Assembly: GCA_032622095.1 (NCBI GenBank)
Contig: CP136066.1
Location: 194,300,816 to 194,364,815, forward strand
Direction: 5' to 3'
Length of the DNA stretch: 64,000 nucleotides
From: Siphonodentalium dalli
Taxonomy: Eukaryota; Mollusca; Scaphopoda; Gadilida; Siphonodentaliidae
This document shows positions 36,412 through 48,238 of this stretch, one piece after another. Numbering within the stretch: the first letter of the stretch is position 1; every line of letters starts with the position of its first letter. Under the pieces are notes generated by a model. The model made no database searches and was not told where the DNA came from. It worked only from the letters and a program-made list of their open reading frames with translations. Both the position numbers and the translations under genes were made by a program.

Positions 36412-36739
36412 ATGACTTGTTTGTTTTAAAGATATGATCCCCGGAGACACATAAACAACCCAGACAATAAGAGAGCTGTTGGTACTGTTTGGATGTATAC
36501 AATGTGCTTATCCTCAAAACCTCATATTAACTTTCACTGCCACGCAGCAAAGTCTGTTTTTATAGAGAAATATCCACCAAGCTTCTTGAAAGATCGTCCA
36601 CTTTTGTGTAGTATATGGGATCGCTGGAGGGATATTGCAAGAAACCAAAATATTTACGCAGAAATCGCATCCAGGAGGGGCAACAATAAATAATGGTTAT
36701 CAATGGAATCGGGATTAACGTAAAGCAAGCCAGTCGGTG
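36412..36739. other. No gene recognised
   Basis: A 66-codon plus-strand frame at 36493-36693 (SIWDRWRDIARNQN) looks protein-like but has no splice signals or homology that I recognise. Confidence 0.4.
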
Positions 36740-36956
36740 TACAGTAATGCCCTAAATAATCAACTCCTTAACCACAGCAGAATTATGGGTAATTTTTCAT
36801 GATTTAGTAGGAAATATGGCTTGTTGCCATTCATCTGAAAGCTCTCAGTGAGAGCTTTCCGATGAATGGCACCAAGCCATATTTCTGACTAAATCCTGAA
36901 AAATTACCAATAATTCTGCTGTGGTTAAGGAGTCGAATATTTATAGCATTACTGTA
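36740..36956. mobile_element. Family-E palindrome, 217 bp
   Basis: TACAGTAATGCCC ends with complement; centre AGCTCTCAGTGAGAGCT. Confidence 0.9.
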
Positions 36957-37206
36957 CTTGTCCATGCTTTGATTTTTAACTGTGTAAAATTATAATTATG
37001 ATCTCCAAAGGGGTAGAAATTGTTGCTTCAAAACATGAAAACACACATCAGTTCAATTCTAGTTTTGTGGGTATTATATTAACCACTTAGCTGCTGTATA
37101 TACGTAACGAGTATTGGAGATAAATGAAAATATGCTAAATGTTTGTACTGAATACGGGCTTACTTCAACATCTAGGAGTAAAATGGCCAGGATTATCTAT
37201 GATCAT

Positions 37207-37648
37207 TTAAAGGCACTCAATCCGATTCTATGATCGCCATATCATCAGATCCCAACAACAACAATTTTTTTGAAATGCCGCTTCAGTTATTAGAATCGAT
37301 TTATTGCCCAAAAATAATGCTAACCACAGTCCAGTATAGTATAAAATTGCCCAAAAGCTTTTAATAATCAACATTTTGCACATTGAAATTTTGCCGGTTT
37401 GTCAAATATCTGACACAAAAATGCCACTTGATTTAGAGTTATCCATCTTCATCCACAATTTGATCTTCTCATCGACTTTTACTGGGCCACTAAATATTCC
37501 AGGTGGTGAAAAATAATAGATTTTAAAAATCAATATCTGATCACTCTGAGCTTTGACAGGTGTGTTCCTCGACTCGAATTAATTTTTTTACCCCTGAAGC
37601 CAAATAAATAGAAATTGAGGGGTGCTTAATCGGATTGAGTAACTTTAA
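37207..37648. mobile_element. Family-L TTAA element, 442 bp
   Basis: TTAAAGGCACTCAATCCGAT at the left and ATCGGATTGAGTAACTTTAA at the right form inverted ends with TTAA tips. A related fragment is at 10500-10600. Confidence 0.65.
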
Positions 37649-37882
37649 TATTAGCCTTCAGGGAGTCTGGGGTTTTTGCGGTATTCCTGTATATTTTCCA
37701 CTGTAAGAAGGGCAAGCAACTGGACAGTGGCCCAGAACACACTGTCATGATGTCATTCAGCAGTGAATTTAAGAGGTAAGGATATTTTCAGCTTTAATCA
37801 CATTCAATAGAGAGCCTTGATGAGGAATGTCTGACGATGTGGCCTGTGAAAGCTAAAGCCATGGTATACATATGACACTCAC

Positions 37883-38115
37883 CCAATCACAGTACTCTGT
37901 AATCATGAACTGAGGATCAGCTTCTCGACACACGCCCATCAGTCGTATAACATTCGGATGCTCGAGTTTTGACAGCATATCAATTTCTTGTCTAAACTCA
38001 AAGAACGTTTGGTCATCTTTCCGTAGCAAGGATTTCACTACGACCAAAGTCTCTGGCTCTGTCATCTTTATATTCCTTGCTTTGGCTAAGAAAACGTCCC
38101 CAAATAATCCTTTAC
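37883..38115 (-). CDS. PTK7: PTK7 exon: kinase N-lobe
   Basis: This 233-bp exon enters in phase 1 and leaves in phase 0. Together with the last base of the previous exon it encodes GKGLFGDVF, a complete glycine loop (GxGxxG). It continues with LVVVKSLL, containing the ATP-anchoring lysine, then the C-helix with the expected glutamate in FRQEID, the HPNVIRLMGVCREA strand pair and the hinge ending EYCDW. The donor gtgagt follows the tryptophan codon. The glycine loop is intact here, and the decay expected of this pseudokinase is instead in the DFG motif on the next exon. Confidence 0.92.
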
Positions 38116-38145
38116 CTGAAATTTGAATAGATTTATTAGTAATAC

Positions 38146-38440
38146 TTAAAGACATATTATGGACATAACTGTTAAGTTAGTATTCAGGCACTCTGCCAAC
38201 TGGAGGAATGTAGCATTCTACTATATCGCCAAAAATCTCATATCAGCTCTCAAAAGTCACACAAAAGCATGAAATTTCGAGTTAGGACCTTCACATATAG
38301 TGAAGTACACTATTAAGGAACAGTAATCATTAAGAAATATATTCCCTGTGTTGTTTTTTCGACTTTATAAGGTTCCCTGTTAAAACTTCAAAAAGTTCCA
38401 AGGTTTTGTACATCTACATTAGTCCCATTTTTTGTGAACA
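38146..38440 (+). repeat. Family-M copy in the short PTK7 intron
   Basis: Starts TTAAAGACATATTATGGAC and contains GAAATTTCGAGTTxGGAC and AAGGTTCCCTGTTAAAAC. It fills most of the 447-bp intron between the juxtamembrane and N-lobe exons, starting 31 bp from the N-lobe acceptor. Related sequences are at 40105-41025 and 58720-58915. Confidence 0.6.
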
Positions 38441-38562
38441 TGCTTTTCAACCAGCCTTAACCCAGAATATGCTGATTTGATTGTGTCCTTGTAACCAACC
38501 AGATTGTGTGTTACAAGATGTTGCAATAACTAATGAGCATATTTTCTCAAATATATTCTCAC

Positions 38563-38799
38563 CCAACATGCCGAGGGTCTGTAAATCCTGTCTGGGGAAA
38601 TGTAGCCTGTCGTAGCTATTTCGGCGACTCTTCGACTGTGAATTTGTGGACTGAGATGAGTGGGAGGGGTGACTCGTGCTTGACCCGGACACATGAGATC
38701 GGTTATCGCTGTCCGTTTTCAGGTGAGTTCCAGACTCGCGATCCTTCAGCAGAAGTTGCTCATGTTGCTCTTTGGGAACGCTTCCGTTTTCTGCTTTTG
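38563..38799 (-). CDS. PTK7: PTK7 exon: cytoplasmic juxtamembrane region and start of kinase domain
   Basis: This 237-bp exon is phase 1 on both sides. It encodes about 79 residues of low-complexity cytoplasmic sequence rich in Ser, His, Asn and Gln, with a serine-dense block in the middle. It ends in RRNSYDRLHFPRQDLQ and LGMLG, which lead straight into the glycine-rich loop encoded by the next exon. The LHFPR block just before the kinase domain is a PTK7 family hallmark. The Ser-rich linker is not conserved in length across the family and is probably disordered. A family-E palindrome begins about 35 bp upstream of its acceptor, close enough to overlap the branch-point region. Confidence 0.88.
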
Positions 38800-38833
38800 C
38801 TGTAAATAAAATATGAAACATTTCAATGGTTGC

Positions 38834-39029
38834 TACAGTAATGCCCTAAATAATTTGCAGAAGATAAAATTCATAATCGCAGTGAAATATGGCTTGCTTC
38901 CATTCATCGGAAAGCTCTCACTGATAGCTTTCCGGTGAATGGTAACAAGCCATATATCCGACTAAATCCTGAAAAATTGCCCATAATTCTGCTGTGGTTA
39001 AGGAGTCGATTATTTAGGGCATTACTGTA
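38834..39029. mobile_element. Family-E palindrome with altered left arm
   Basis: TACAGTAATGCCCTAAATAA then a replaced stretch; the centre and right arm are normal. Starts about 35 bp upstream of the acceptor of the juxtamembrane exon. Confidence 0.85.
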
Positions 39030-39140
39030 ATTATATAATGGAAGCCAACTTAGTTTCTTCTTCTTCAATGCTTTAGTGTAAATATTATTAACCCTATATT
39101 TACTGAATAAAATATCCCATTTAGTTATAAAAGTATACAT

Positions 39141-39334
39141 TAGAATGGTCTATTATTCATCTGAAGGGATGTTAGCAAATATAAGCAGATGACACAGTGC
39201 AGAAAGATACCACCTATTGATTGGTGCATTAGAACTGCTCAGATAATAACATCAACAAATGACTGTTCGATGAACCTATTTTCTAAACAGTTCCTAAGGG
39301 AATTGTCAATGAGTATTTAGTATAAAGATAGGGC
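39141..39334 (-). mobile_element. Family-D element, inverted
   Basis: Contains AGAATGGTCTATTATTCATC, TATAAGCAGATGACA and AATGAGTATTTAGTATA on the plus strand, the reverse of the family consensus. The end TTAACCC is degraded to GGGCTAA. Confidence 0.65.
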
Positions 39335-40100
39335 TAATTATTTCTCGGCAATTTTAAGTTTTTTTTCAAAACCCACAATTTCTAAATTATTAAACAAACT
39401 TATAGCATGAACTGATTATCATAATTGAGGTGAAATATGACCAGCATAAATTATTAATTAAGTGAGCAAATATTTAATTTTAAGGTATACCCTCATGCCC
39501 ACAACCATCATATATAAAATACATATATTTGATTTAACTTTTGACCCCTTGGTCTTCATTGCAACTTGGATACAACAGAACGTAGTCCATTATCAAGCTG
39601 AAATAATTAGAACATGCATCTGTACATGAGAAATGTTATATCTGTCACAATTAGACATAGTTATGATTGAGAGCCCCAGTATGTAAAAAAAAAAAAATGG
39701 CACACGACTGCTGTTCTAACCATTAGACCTTTAAAAATCATGGTAGGAATACTTATACAATTATTCCACATGTGTATAGTATTATCCTCTCACATTAGCC
39801 TACAAGTACTCGATGGAGTGTTTCAAGATTCTGTATATATTTAGACGAGTGATACCCATTGCCTCTAAGCCTTCTACAATTGTTTCTTCTTCAAATTTCC
39901 TGTGATCTTCAGATTCACGGAATACGATATTATCTCCCGGAGAAACATTTATTAAAATTAGCAAAAATACACCTCATCCCAAGTGGAGGAACATTATAGA
40001 GCAATTTAGTGCACTTCAGTCACCATTCATTTGTGATGCCGAGGTTCACTTTTAAAGATGTGCCAGTTCTGATTTTGTTGGAAGCAGGGGTGTAGTTATG
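39335..40100. other. No gene recognised
   Basis: PTK7 intron sequence; poly-A run at 39677-39690. Nothing else supported. Confidence 0.5.
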
Positions 40101-40104
40101 GTGG

Positions 40105-41025
40105 GATGGGGAGTAGATCATGCCATGAATCTCTACTATGGCTAACGCCCGTAGAGATCATATTCCTCCAGTACAAAACCTGGGAACTTTATGAAGTTTT
40201 GACAGGGAACCTTATAAAGTCGAAAAAAATAACTCGGGGGAATATATTTCGTAGTTATTATCTGTTCCTTAACCCTTTACCCAACAAACCGGCCAAATAA
40301 AGCTTCAACAGCCTAAAATATCTTCGGTCTGTCTCAATAGAACCATACAAATATGGATATCATTGGAACCGGCTCCTTGACCACATTGTGATAGTTACAG
40401 TTATGCCCTGTGCCAATGCATTCTCGTATATATGCGAGTCGACCATAGGTCGCCTCGCATATATAAGAGAATGCATTGGCCTAAAAAAAATCTGTTTTTA
40501 ACACTTTTTACCATTTTTTTTTACATTCTTTAACAATTTTATAATTTTTAATGTGTTAAGCCAATGCATTCTCTTATATATGCGAGGCGACCTATGGTCG
40601 GCTCGCATATATAAGAGAATGCATTGGCACACGGCCGTTCTGTTGGGTAAAGGGTTAATAATGTACCTCACTGTAGGTGAAGCTCCCAACTCAAAAATGC
40701 ATTTTTTTCTATGACTTTTGTGAGCCTATATCGCAATAAACATTTAATTAATTACCCATGACAAATTCCATAAGTGTAAACGACGCAAAGCAAAATCGCT
40801 CACAATGTCACTTAAAACGTGAAATTTCGAGTTGGAACATTCACCTACAGTGACGTACATTATTAAGGAGCAGATAATAACAAAGAATTATATTTCCTGT
40901 GTTATTTTGTCAATTTTATAAGGTTCCCTGTCAAAACTTCAAAAAGATCCAAGGTTTTGTACTTGTGGAATATGATCTCTACGTGTTTAGCTAGATTCAT
41001 GGCATGATCTAGGTGGGGAGATGGA
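40105..41025. mobile_element. Family-M foldback with an inserted family-A element
   Basis: The left arm (GGAGTAGATCATGCCATGAA to TATTATCTGTTCCTTAA) pairs with the right arm (GTACATTATTAAGGAGCAGA to GGCATGATCTAGGTGGGGAG). The left arm is interrupted by the element at 40269-40658, and the right arm is not. The inner part (CACTGTAGGTGAAGCTCCC and its partner) continues the pairing. Confidence 0.75.
40269..40658 (+). mobile_element. TTAA hairpin element, family A
   Basis: 390 bp including both TTAA. Starts TTAACCCTTTACCCAACA and ends TGTTGGGTAAAGGGTTAA. Shared palindromes at 40409-40483 and 40560-40627. The opposite arm of the surrounding foldback has the uninterrupted site with one TTAA at 40863-40866. 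Confidence 0.88.
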
Positions 41026-41353
41026 CTGGGGTAGCGTGCTGCCCTCTAAAATTTGTTTGTGACCCCCTATCCAAACCTCTGATAATAGGGCTCACACATG
41101 GGGTTAAATTGCCCTACCTGTGACCTACAGAATGAATATACCACATGTACCAGCACACCACTATACTCAGCACTTGCTATTTGACAAGAGACAGGGGAGG
41201 ACAAGGAAAGACACTCATATTAAGACACAAATCATTAGTTGTAGGCCTGTATTGGAGAGCCTTAGCAAACAGCTAGCTTTGTGAATTTTTTGGTTGAAAA
41301 ATTGTCAAAATATCCCTCATAGAAAAGACCCAGGTATGGCATCATTTTTTTTA

Positions 41354-41461
41354 GTAAGAGCTTTCGATGAATGGCAACAAGCCATAATTCTGACTAAATA
41401 CTGAAAAGTTACCCATAATTCTGCTGTGGTTAAGGAGTCGATTATTTAGGGCATTACTGTA
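41354..41461. mobile_element. Family-E right-arm fragment
   Basis: AGAGCTTTCGATGAATGGCA to GGGCATTACTGTA. Confidence 0.8.
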
Positions 41462-42999
41462 GGTCCCAGGTTCACTTCAATTACCCCAGCATTATTACCC
41501 CCTCGCAAACACACCCCAACTCGGTGGGTCCCTGATCTGCATATGCCTGGACACTCACCCCACCCCAATATATGACCATGTCCCCATACTTCCGGAAAAT
41601 GGCTACACCCCTGTTTCGCAGTAAATAGGTCTATAACTGCAGATTATGCTTTAGTTGATTGCAGATTGTGCTTTACTTGATGGCTTTTTTAGTGCATCTT
41701 GATGTATTGTTAGACTAATGAACAAGATTTGGACCAAAACGGTTTATAATGGCAGTTTTAACGGTTCATAATGGCTGTTATGACGGGAGGTTAATTCGGT
41801 GCATCATGTTCACTTATTGAAGAGATTTTATTAGATTGCACCCACGAAGCCGACGCACATATGATCTAACTTCATTCATAACAACAAGGTCATTGTTTGT
41901 AATTCTTTTTTGATGCAAGGGAAGTTTGGTTCAAATAGCTTGTATGATCGGCATATTCATGTGAAAATTTGCTTTCTTCACAGGACTAATTCACAAACAG
42001 TTCATCAATCATCCAGTCATTCTCAAGAGAATCCTGTCGTTGCAAATTCACCAACAACAGACAGGTTTGTTTCCAGATGAAAGTGCAAGAGATATGCGGA
42101 AAAAATGAAGAATTACCAAAAATATTCAAAAAAGAAAAGGAACAACACTTCTAAATACACAACCGGGCTTCCAATTATAAGATCCAAGACTACAAACAGA
42201 TCAAGAGAATTTCCACACAGCTCCATTCAGCACCACCCTCGCTCTATCTCTCTCTCTCTGCTCTCTCTCTCTCTCTCCGCTCTATCTCTCTTTCCACTCT
42301 AACTATCTCTCAGAGTCGGTTATCTTATGAAAAAAAACATCAAATGCTTTGGGTTACATAAAAAATCTGCCTAAATATAAAAACTTGAAGATAGAGATAA
42401 AATATGAATCGTACGTGACACGTAGTGGGGCAACCACAATGCTGTGGCCAGCAAAGCCAACATGACATTAAGCTAACTAATGAAATTGGTATACATGTAA
42501 ATGAAAATAATATGCCTAAATCACATGGGAATTCTTCGGAAGTTGTAAAGTTGACAATTTTATTTTTGTCTCGTTGGTCAACTGCCGATTCCCCAATTTA
42601 ACAATCCCCAGACTGTTACTAACCGGAAGTCACATGTCAATTTCACCAAAAAAACATACATGCCACCAGAATTTGGCTCATCGCTATAGAAAATATAGAA
42701 AAAATTATATGACATCATAATTCACCTGCACCTAAGGTATAAGCGCGCTTCATGTGCTTGTGGTTACTATTATCTTTCAATGTGAAAACTATAGAACAGT
42801 ACTGATCAATGGATGGCTTTATGACAATGACAACCCAATGAACTATGAACCAAACTGACTGAGCCACCAGGGGAGCATACTGATTTTGTGAGGTACACTA
42901 AGGTCAAATCTATAAAAATGTTATATTATTTCTGGAAAGGCTAGCACAGCAGGCAGTAAAATAGATGGAAGCTGGTCATATATGTGGTCCAAGTCTGCA
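41462..42999. other. PTK7 intron; CT microsatellite at 42237-42306
   Basis: Non-coding. An imperfect (CT)n/(TCTC)n run is the only clear feature. Confidence 0.5.
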
Positions 43000-43318
43000 A
43001 ATAGTGGGCTCATTCTGCTTAAGCCTCAACTGTTATGAGAGACCTGGGACAAGATTGAAGTTCCCCAGTTCAAGTTGAAGATCACCCATTAGTCACCTCG
43101 ATTATGCATTTTATCTTCTGCAAATTAGGGGGTACAGGAACTGAACGGAAAGGAGAAATTTGAGACTTAGATATTTCCCAGAAGATGCGGTCTAAGCAGA
43201 ATGAGGTCTCCAGAGGATGAATTTGGTGATGCTAGCCAGCTGTGTGGGATAGTGTCACTAAATTCACCCTCTGGGGACCTCATTATGCAAATGACAGACA
43301 AACTATTTGCAGACTTGA
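43000..43318. mobile_element. Family-F variant, decayed
   Basis: The right palindrome (GAGGATGAATTTGGTGATGC and partner, 43205-43285) is clear. The left part is recognisable only by CTCATTCTGCTTAAGCCTCA. Confidence 0.55.
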
Positions 43319-43329
43319 TGCGGTCACGA

Positions 43330-43920
43330 TTTCAAAATGAACATGAGACAATTTATCAGAGACAAAATGAAGCGCTGTCTATGGATATATGAACTGCATG
43401 TTATTTTAGTCAAGATTATATAAGTATTAGGTGTAATTGGCCAGGAATTCTACTGCGCCCACATGTAAACCACCCGCCCACACGTAAACCACCCAGGTTA
43501 GAAATATGTGGTCTTGATATCAAAATGATTGTGAGACAATTTATCCGAGATGAAAAGATGACCTGAATGTTATATAAGTAAAGATAATATAATAATATAA
43601 GTATTATGTTTTATGATATTCCCTCATGTAAACCATCCGGGTTGGAAATATGTGATCTTATAATATCAAAATAATTGTGAGACCATTTATAAAGATGAAA
43701 AGACGACCTGCATGTTATTTTAGTCACGATTAAGTAAGCATCAGTTGAAATTGTCCAGGTATTACTACTCCCACATGTAAACCACCCGGGTTGGAAATGT
43801 GTGGTCCTGATATCAAAATGATTGTGATACAATTTATCTGAGATGAAAAGACGACCTGAGTGTTCTTTTAGTAAAGATTATGTAAGTATTAGATGAAATT
43901 GGCCAGGTATTATACTATTC
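43330..43920 (+). repeat. Tandem array of 150-190-bp units
   Basis: About four units, marked by ATCAAAATGATTGTGAGACA (43332, 43519, 43666, 43814), GATGAAAAGACGACCTG and ACATGTAAACCACCCGGGTT. Confidence 0.8.
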
Positions 43921-44119
43921 TCTTCTGGAACCCCATGGTTGAATATATCTAATGAAAACAGGGCTAACAGAGAACTTTTAACAGTATCATACTTCAAACC
44001 AATATACAAGACTAACCCTGCTCGATGCAGTTAATTACTGACAAAAATCAAGAATGCTCAACATTTCTTCTGGGGGTTCCTTGGTGCTATCAGCTCAGTG
44101 ATAAATGCGCATGTCATGA

Positions 44120-44409
44120 TTAACCAGTGTTGGAAGCAACACACTTGGGCAGGGGGTAAATGTGTGCCCCCACGATCAAGGACGTGGCAACAGGGGGGTG
44201 TCTACCCCTACCCCCAACTGTTGGAAATGTCATGCCTGACACAACATTAGATAGAAATTTTACGCCAGAAATTAGTGGAGAATATGTTGTTTTCAGACCA
44301 ACAGCAACATATTGTACTACTTTTGGTCCCACTATGCGGGATAGCATCACTAAATTCACCCTCTGGGGACCTAATTTTGCAAATGACAGGCACACTAAGT
44401 TCAGGCTTG
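44120..44409. repeat. Family-K unit fused to a family-F end
   Basis: 44120-44340 is an inverted diverged copy of the array unit at 7430-8235 (CCCCCAACTGTTGGAAATGT). 44330-44409 is the right part of a family-F element. Confidence 0.5.
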
Positions 44410-44451
44410 TTTCTATATTAAATACTCAAAGATGGGTAGTACATGTACCCT

Positions 44452-44638
44452 AAGGAAATGTTCAGATAATAAGTTGAACTTATTAGCTGAACATGTCCCA
44501 TTGCTGAATATGAATCCTTCTTCTCTTGTATTATCTGTTTTTTTTTCTGTCTGTCGTCTGCTTTTATTACCTGAACACCCCTCCATTACTTACTTTTATA
44601 ACTGAATGGGAGAATCTATTTAGTAAAGAAAAGGTTAA
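44452..44638 (+). mobile_element. Family-D element, left-truncated
   Basis: GAAATGTTCAGATAATAAG to AGTAAAGAAAAGGTTAA. Its terminal TTAA is also the first TTAA of the next element. Confidence 0.7.
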
Positions 44639-44897
44639 CCCTTCCATGACTGGAGCTTCCTGAAATTTTGCGAAAACCCTGTGCCAATGCATTATCTTAT
44701 ATATGCGAATCTCCCATATGGAGCCTTGCATATTTTAGAGAATACATTGGCCTAAAAATATTTACATTGACCTTGTAAGCCAGTGCATTAACTTATATAT
44801 GTGATGCTCCCTATGGCAGACTCACATATATAAGAGAATGATCTGGCATAGGATCTTGAATGCGGCACCAGCGCAGCTCCCGTCATGAAAGTGTTAA
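44635..44897 (+). mobile_element. TTAA hairpin element, family B
   Basis: 263 bp; ends TTAACCCTTCCATGACTGGA and CCCGTCATGAAAGTGTTAA. Two shared palindromes (44682-44752 and 44782-44850). Confidence 0.8.
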
Positions 44898-45530
44898 ATA
44901 CATAACTTCCATTTTTATTTTGCAAGAGAAATGGAGAGTGCCTAATTAATATCCTCAAAATATAGTGTCTGCATGTTTTTTTACTGGATTGAGAGCCAGA
45001 TATATACTCTTCTAAATATTCTGAAGTATGCACTTAACCTGTATGAGAAATCGCAATGTTTCTTCCAATTTGATTAGCTTCCAAGAGTTTTCTCAAAATA
45101 TTTATATATTCTGGTCCGATGTATGCACACAGACCAATGTGTTTACACATTTTCAAAATATTGCAATTTGCCAGGGAATGGGCTCAGAAGTGCTTTGTCC
45201 TCATTGACATCTGACATATTCACGTAAAATTAATGGGAAATAACTCTTGTATTGGGCCACAATAAGTTAATAACTAGGTTCTTATCAAACAACTTTTTTA
45301 AAAATTGGGTCAGGTCAAGTTTTATTTTTTTATATTTACATAGCTGGCGTGTGTTACACAAAATCGTGTTCCTGTTTTGTCAACTGCCATTTGGGTCATG
45401 CATTTCATATCGCAATAATCTTGTTGACCTAGATGACTATAGGCGGTAGATAGAATAACTTGGGAGTGTTTTTTTTTAGTGCATGACCACAGACAAATCG
45501 ATCAATAATTCCCAGTTAGAATATTGGGCA
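44898..45530. other. PTK7 intron, no feature
   Basis: Nothing supported. Confidence 0.5.
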
Positions 45531-45745
45531 ACAGTAGTGCCCTAAATAATCGACTCCTTAACTACAGCAGAATTATGGGTAACTTTTCATGATTTAGTCA
45601 GAAATATGGCTTGTTGCCATTCATCGGAAAGCTCTCAGTGAGAGCTTTCCAATGAATGGCAACAAGCCATATTTCCGACTAAATCCTGAAAAATTACCCA
45701 TAATTCTGCTGTGGTTAAAGAGTCGATTATTTAGGCATTACTGTA
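45531..45745. mobile_element. Family-E palindrome
   Basis: ACAGTAGTGCCC start, TTACTGTA end; 215 bp, about 100 bp from the transmembrane exon. A short inverted family-D piece follows (45760-45832). Confidence 0.88.
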
Positions 45746-45843
45746 ACTTACATTGATGCATCCTATAATATCCAAACTGCAGAACATATCCTAAGGGAAC
45801 TCATCAATAAGTATTTAGTATAGAAAGGGCTAAATTCACTTAC

Positions 45844-46011
45844 CATAAGTGCCACCACACGCTTTCCGGTTTCTCCTCTGTAAGATTAACCTATAGCTGC
45901 AGTAGACGAAAAGACCAATGACAAGGGCAAGGTAGGCTGCAGCACTGCAAACGGCAATAATCACTGTCTTAGTCTTATTGAAGTATTCCTCTCCAGCCCT
46001 CTCAGATTCAG
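45844..46011 (-). CDS. PTK7: PTK7 exon: membrane-proximal linker and transmembrane helix
   Basis: This 168-bp exon enters and leaves in phase 1. The acceptor is tttttatag and the donor gtaagtga. It encodes an acidic linker (ESERAGEEYFNKT), a hydrophobic helix of about 23 residues (from TVIIAVCSAAAY to GLFVYC), and then a basic stop-transfer segment (LQRRNRK). The linker-helix-basic order, with the small-residue run AAAY inside the helix, resembles the vertebrate PTK7 transmembrane exon. It sits between a tandem AT-rich array about 130 bp upstream of its acceptor and a 215-bp palindrome (family E) about 100 bp downstream of its donor. Confidence 0.88.
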
Positions 46012-46144
46012 CTATAAAAATACAGAATTCCATTAAAGATGGCATCAGACTTCCAAACCACAAGGACACAACAACACTTTTATAAGACACTATTAATATG
46101 GCAAGCCAAAAGTGCACATCATTCATATAGATGGATTTGTGCAA

Positions 46145-46300
46145 ATAATTATACTTTGGTGCTAATATATGAATAATTGTACTTTAGTACTAATTATATG
46201 AATTATTCTACTTTAGTACTAATATATGAATAATTGTGCTTTGGCACTAATATATGAATAATTATATGTTAGTGCTAATATACAAATAATTGTACTTTTG
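46145..46300 (+). repeat. ~28-bp AT-rich tandem array
   Basis: About five units of AATTGTACTTTAGTACTAAT plus ATATGAAT with substitutions. About 130 bp upstream of the transmembrane-exon acceptor. Confidence 0.85.
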
Positions 46301-46608
46301 TGAAAATTATTGCATGTAAGTGCAAATAAGTATACTAACAGTCAACTTCCAGTTTGTCAGATTTATTTCTATTTCACATCAAATCATACTTCAGAATTGT
46401 TTGAATTTAGAGAGACCTACATGGTCGATTTGAGTGCTATAATTGAACAAGCGCAAACAAGCTATTGAGATAACATGATATATTTACATGAGGAGCAAAC
46501 ATTGTTATTATATTCACTATATAGATCACTCAATTTATGAAATCCTAGAATCATTGTTTGTAAACAACAAGTCCAGACCATAAATACTATAAATAATACA
46601 CAGAAATT

Positions 46609-46858
46609 GGAATAGTGTGTCTGTCATTTGCAGAATGAGGTCCCCAGAGGGTGAATTTAGTGATTCTACCCCGCATAGCGGGCTAACATCACCAAATTCA
46701 CCCTCTGGGGACCTCATTCTGCTTACACCTCAGCAGAATGAGGTTCCCAGAGGGTGAATTTGGTGATGCTAGCCCGCTATGCAGGGTAGCATCACTAAAT
46801 TCACCCTCTGGGGACCTCATTCTGCAAATGACAGACACCCTATATATTTCAAGGCTTG
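46609..46858. mobile_element. Family-F double palindrome, complete
   Basis: AATAGTGTGTCTGTCATTTG to ATTTCAAGGCTTG, with both palindromes and the CTTACACCTCAG linker. Confidence 0.88.
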
Positions 46859-47991
46859 ATAATAGACAGAAATTGGAAGAACATATTTCGCTTAATTTTT
46901 TTTATATTTGCTGTTCCGCCAATAAAAAAAATTAATACTCTGCTTATTTTAATTTGGCTTGATATATAAGCAAAACTAAATGAGTCTTATTTCTCATGAA
47001 AAACCAGATGTTCCACATATTATCCATCTGAAAGTAACTAAATGAGATCTTCATTAGATTGCTTTGGATAAGAACTTTAAATGCTAATTATTGCCGTTAT
47101 AATTGTGAAAAAACTTGACAAATATTTTTTTTTACCACTTTGTTTATTTGCAAACAGTTGTCCGTATGTTGGTTTCAACTTTCACGTTTTGGAAATAAGC
47201 TCTTCAGATCAGACATATTGACGACAACAAATGTATTTCTGCGAAATTCCAAAGCCACGTGGGATGAAAAACAGACCATACAGACCCGACTAATTTGAGT
47301 GAATGGCAATCAAGGGAAAGCATGCAGTCATCAACTCAAGTGGATATATCAATGAAATCGACAAGAAACCAATGAAATTAACAAGTTTTATTACATTTAC
47401 AAAGATCTATATTCCTGATAATGCATATTTTATTTGCAGCCAACTCGAGTCTGTGCACTTGCAAAGAGAACCAGTCAAAGAAAAATTCAAATTATGACAT
47501 GACCTAAAGTCAAGATAAGAGTGTGATAATTCTCCTTGATAATCTTGGGAGTATAGGAATTAGAATAGATGAGGTGCGTTCACTGCGTTGGCAGGATATT
47601 TCACCACCCGTCTGTTGTGAGATAGACTAGGTGTCTAATAGGGAACACCACTAGCCCCCAATCTTGCCAATTATATCAACATAGCTCAACATCTCCTTCC
47701 CTATGTCACTTCATCAAAGAGTGCCAGGTTTGATCCCACCTGGCTGGACTGGAAATCATTAGCATGACTTGGGTTTAACCCTCAGGCCATACCAATATTG
47801 TAGCCTCGTTTACGAACATTTGGTAGGAAAATCGTAGGTGAAGGAAGGAAGGAAAATACTGAAAAAATATTCATCATCAAAATTCAACAAAGAGTGAAAA
47901 ACTGTGCATGAACTTCAATAGGTTTTTGAAAAACAATATATTTTATTCATTTTATTAAAGCAAACTCAGTTATTTCATCCCACAAAACAGT
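46859..47991. other. PTK7 intron, no gene
   Basis: Only a short AGGA repeat at 47838-47852. A segment with GGTTTGATCCCACCTGG near 47729 resembles a pol III B box, but no tRNA-like fold was made out. Confidence 0.45.
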
Positions 47992-48214
47992 TTAACCCTT
48001 TACCCAACAGTAATATGTGTAACGTCATTACCCACACCAATACTGATAGGAGAGAACGTCGTCACCCCAGCCAACATAACTTTCTGGTAACGTCAAAGTT
48101 ATAGGAAAAAATGTATTATTAAATCTTATGGTGGCTCTTGTTTATCTGCAAGGATGGTTTATTTTATTTTAATTAATTGGTAACAATTGATTTTCATATT
48201 TATGAAAGTCAAGT

Positions 48215-48238
48215 CCCCCCCCCCCCCCCCCCCCCCCA
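48215..48238. repeat. Poly-C run
   Basis: About 24 consecutive C residues. Its true length is likely uncertain in an assembly. Confidence 0.85.

Noticed and set aside
36493-36693. 66-codon frame with RWRDIARNQN
   Set aside because: No acceptor or donor at sensible places and no recognised domain, though the composition is coding-like.
44160-44453. Frame of 97 codons spanning 44.2-44.4 kb
   Set aside because: It crosses a family-K unit and a family-F end, so it is a repeat junction.
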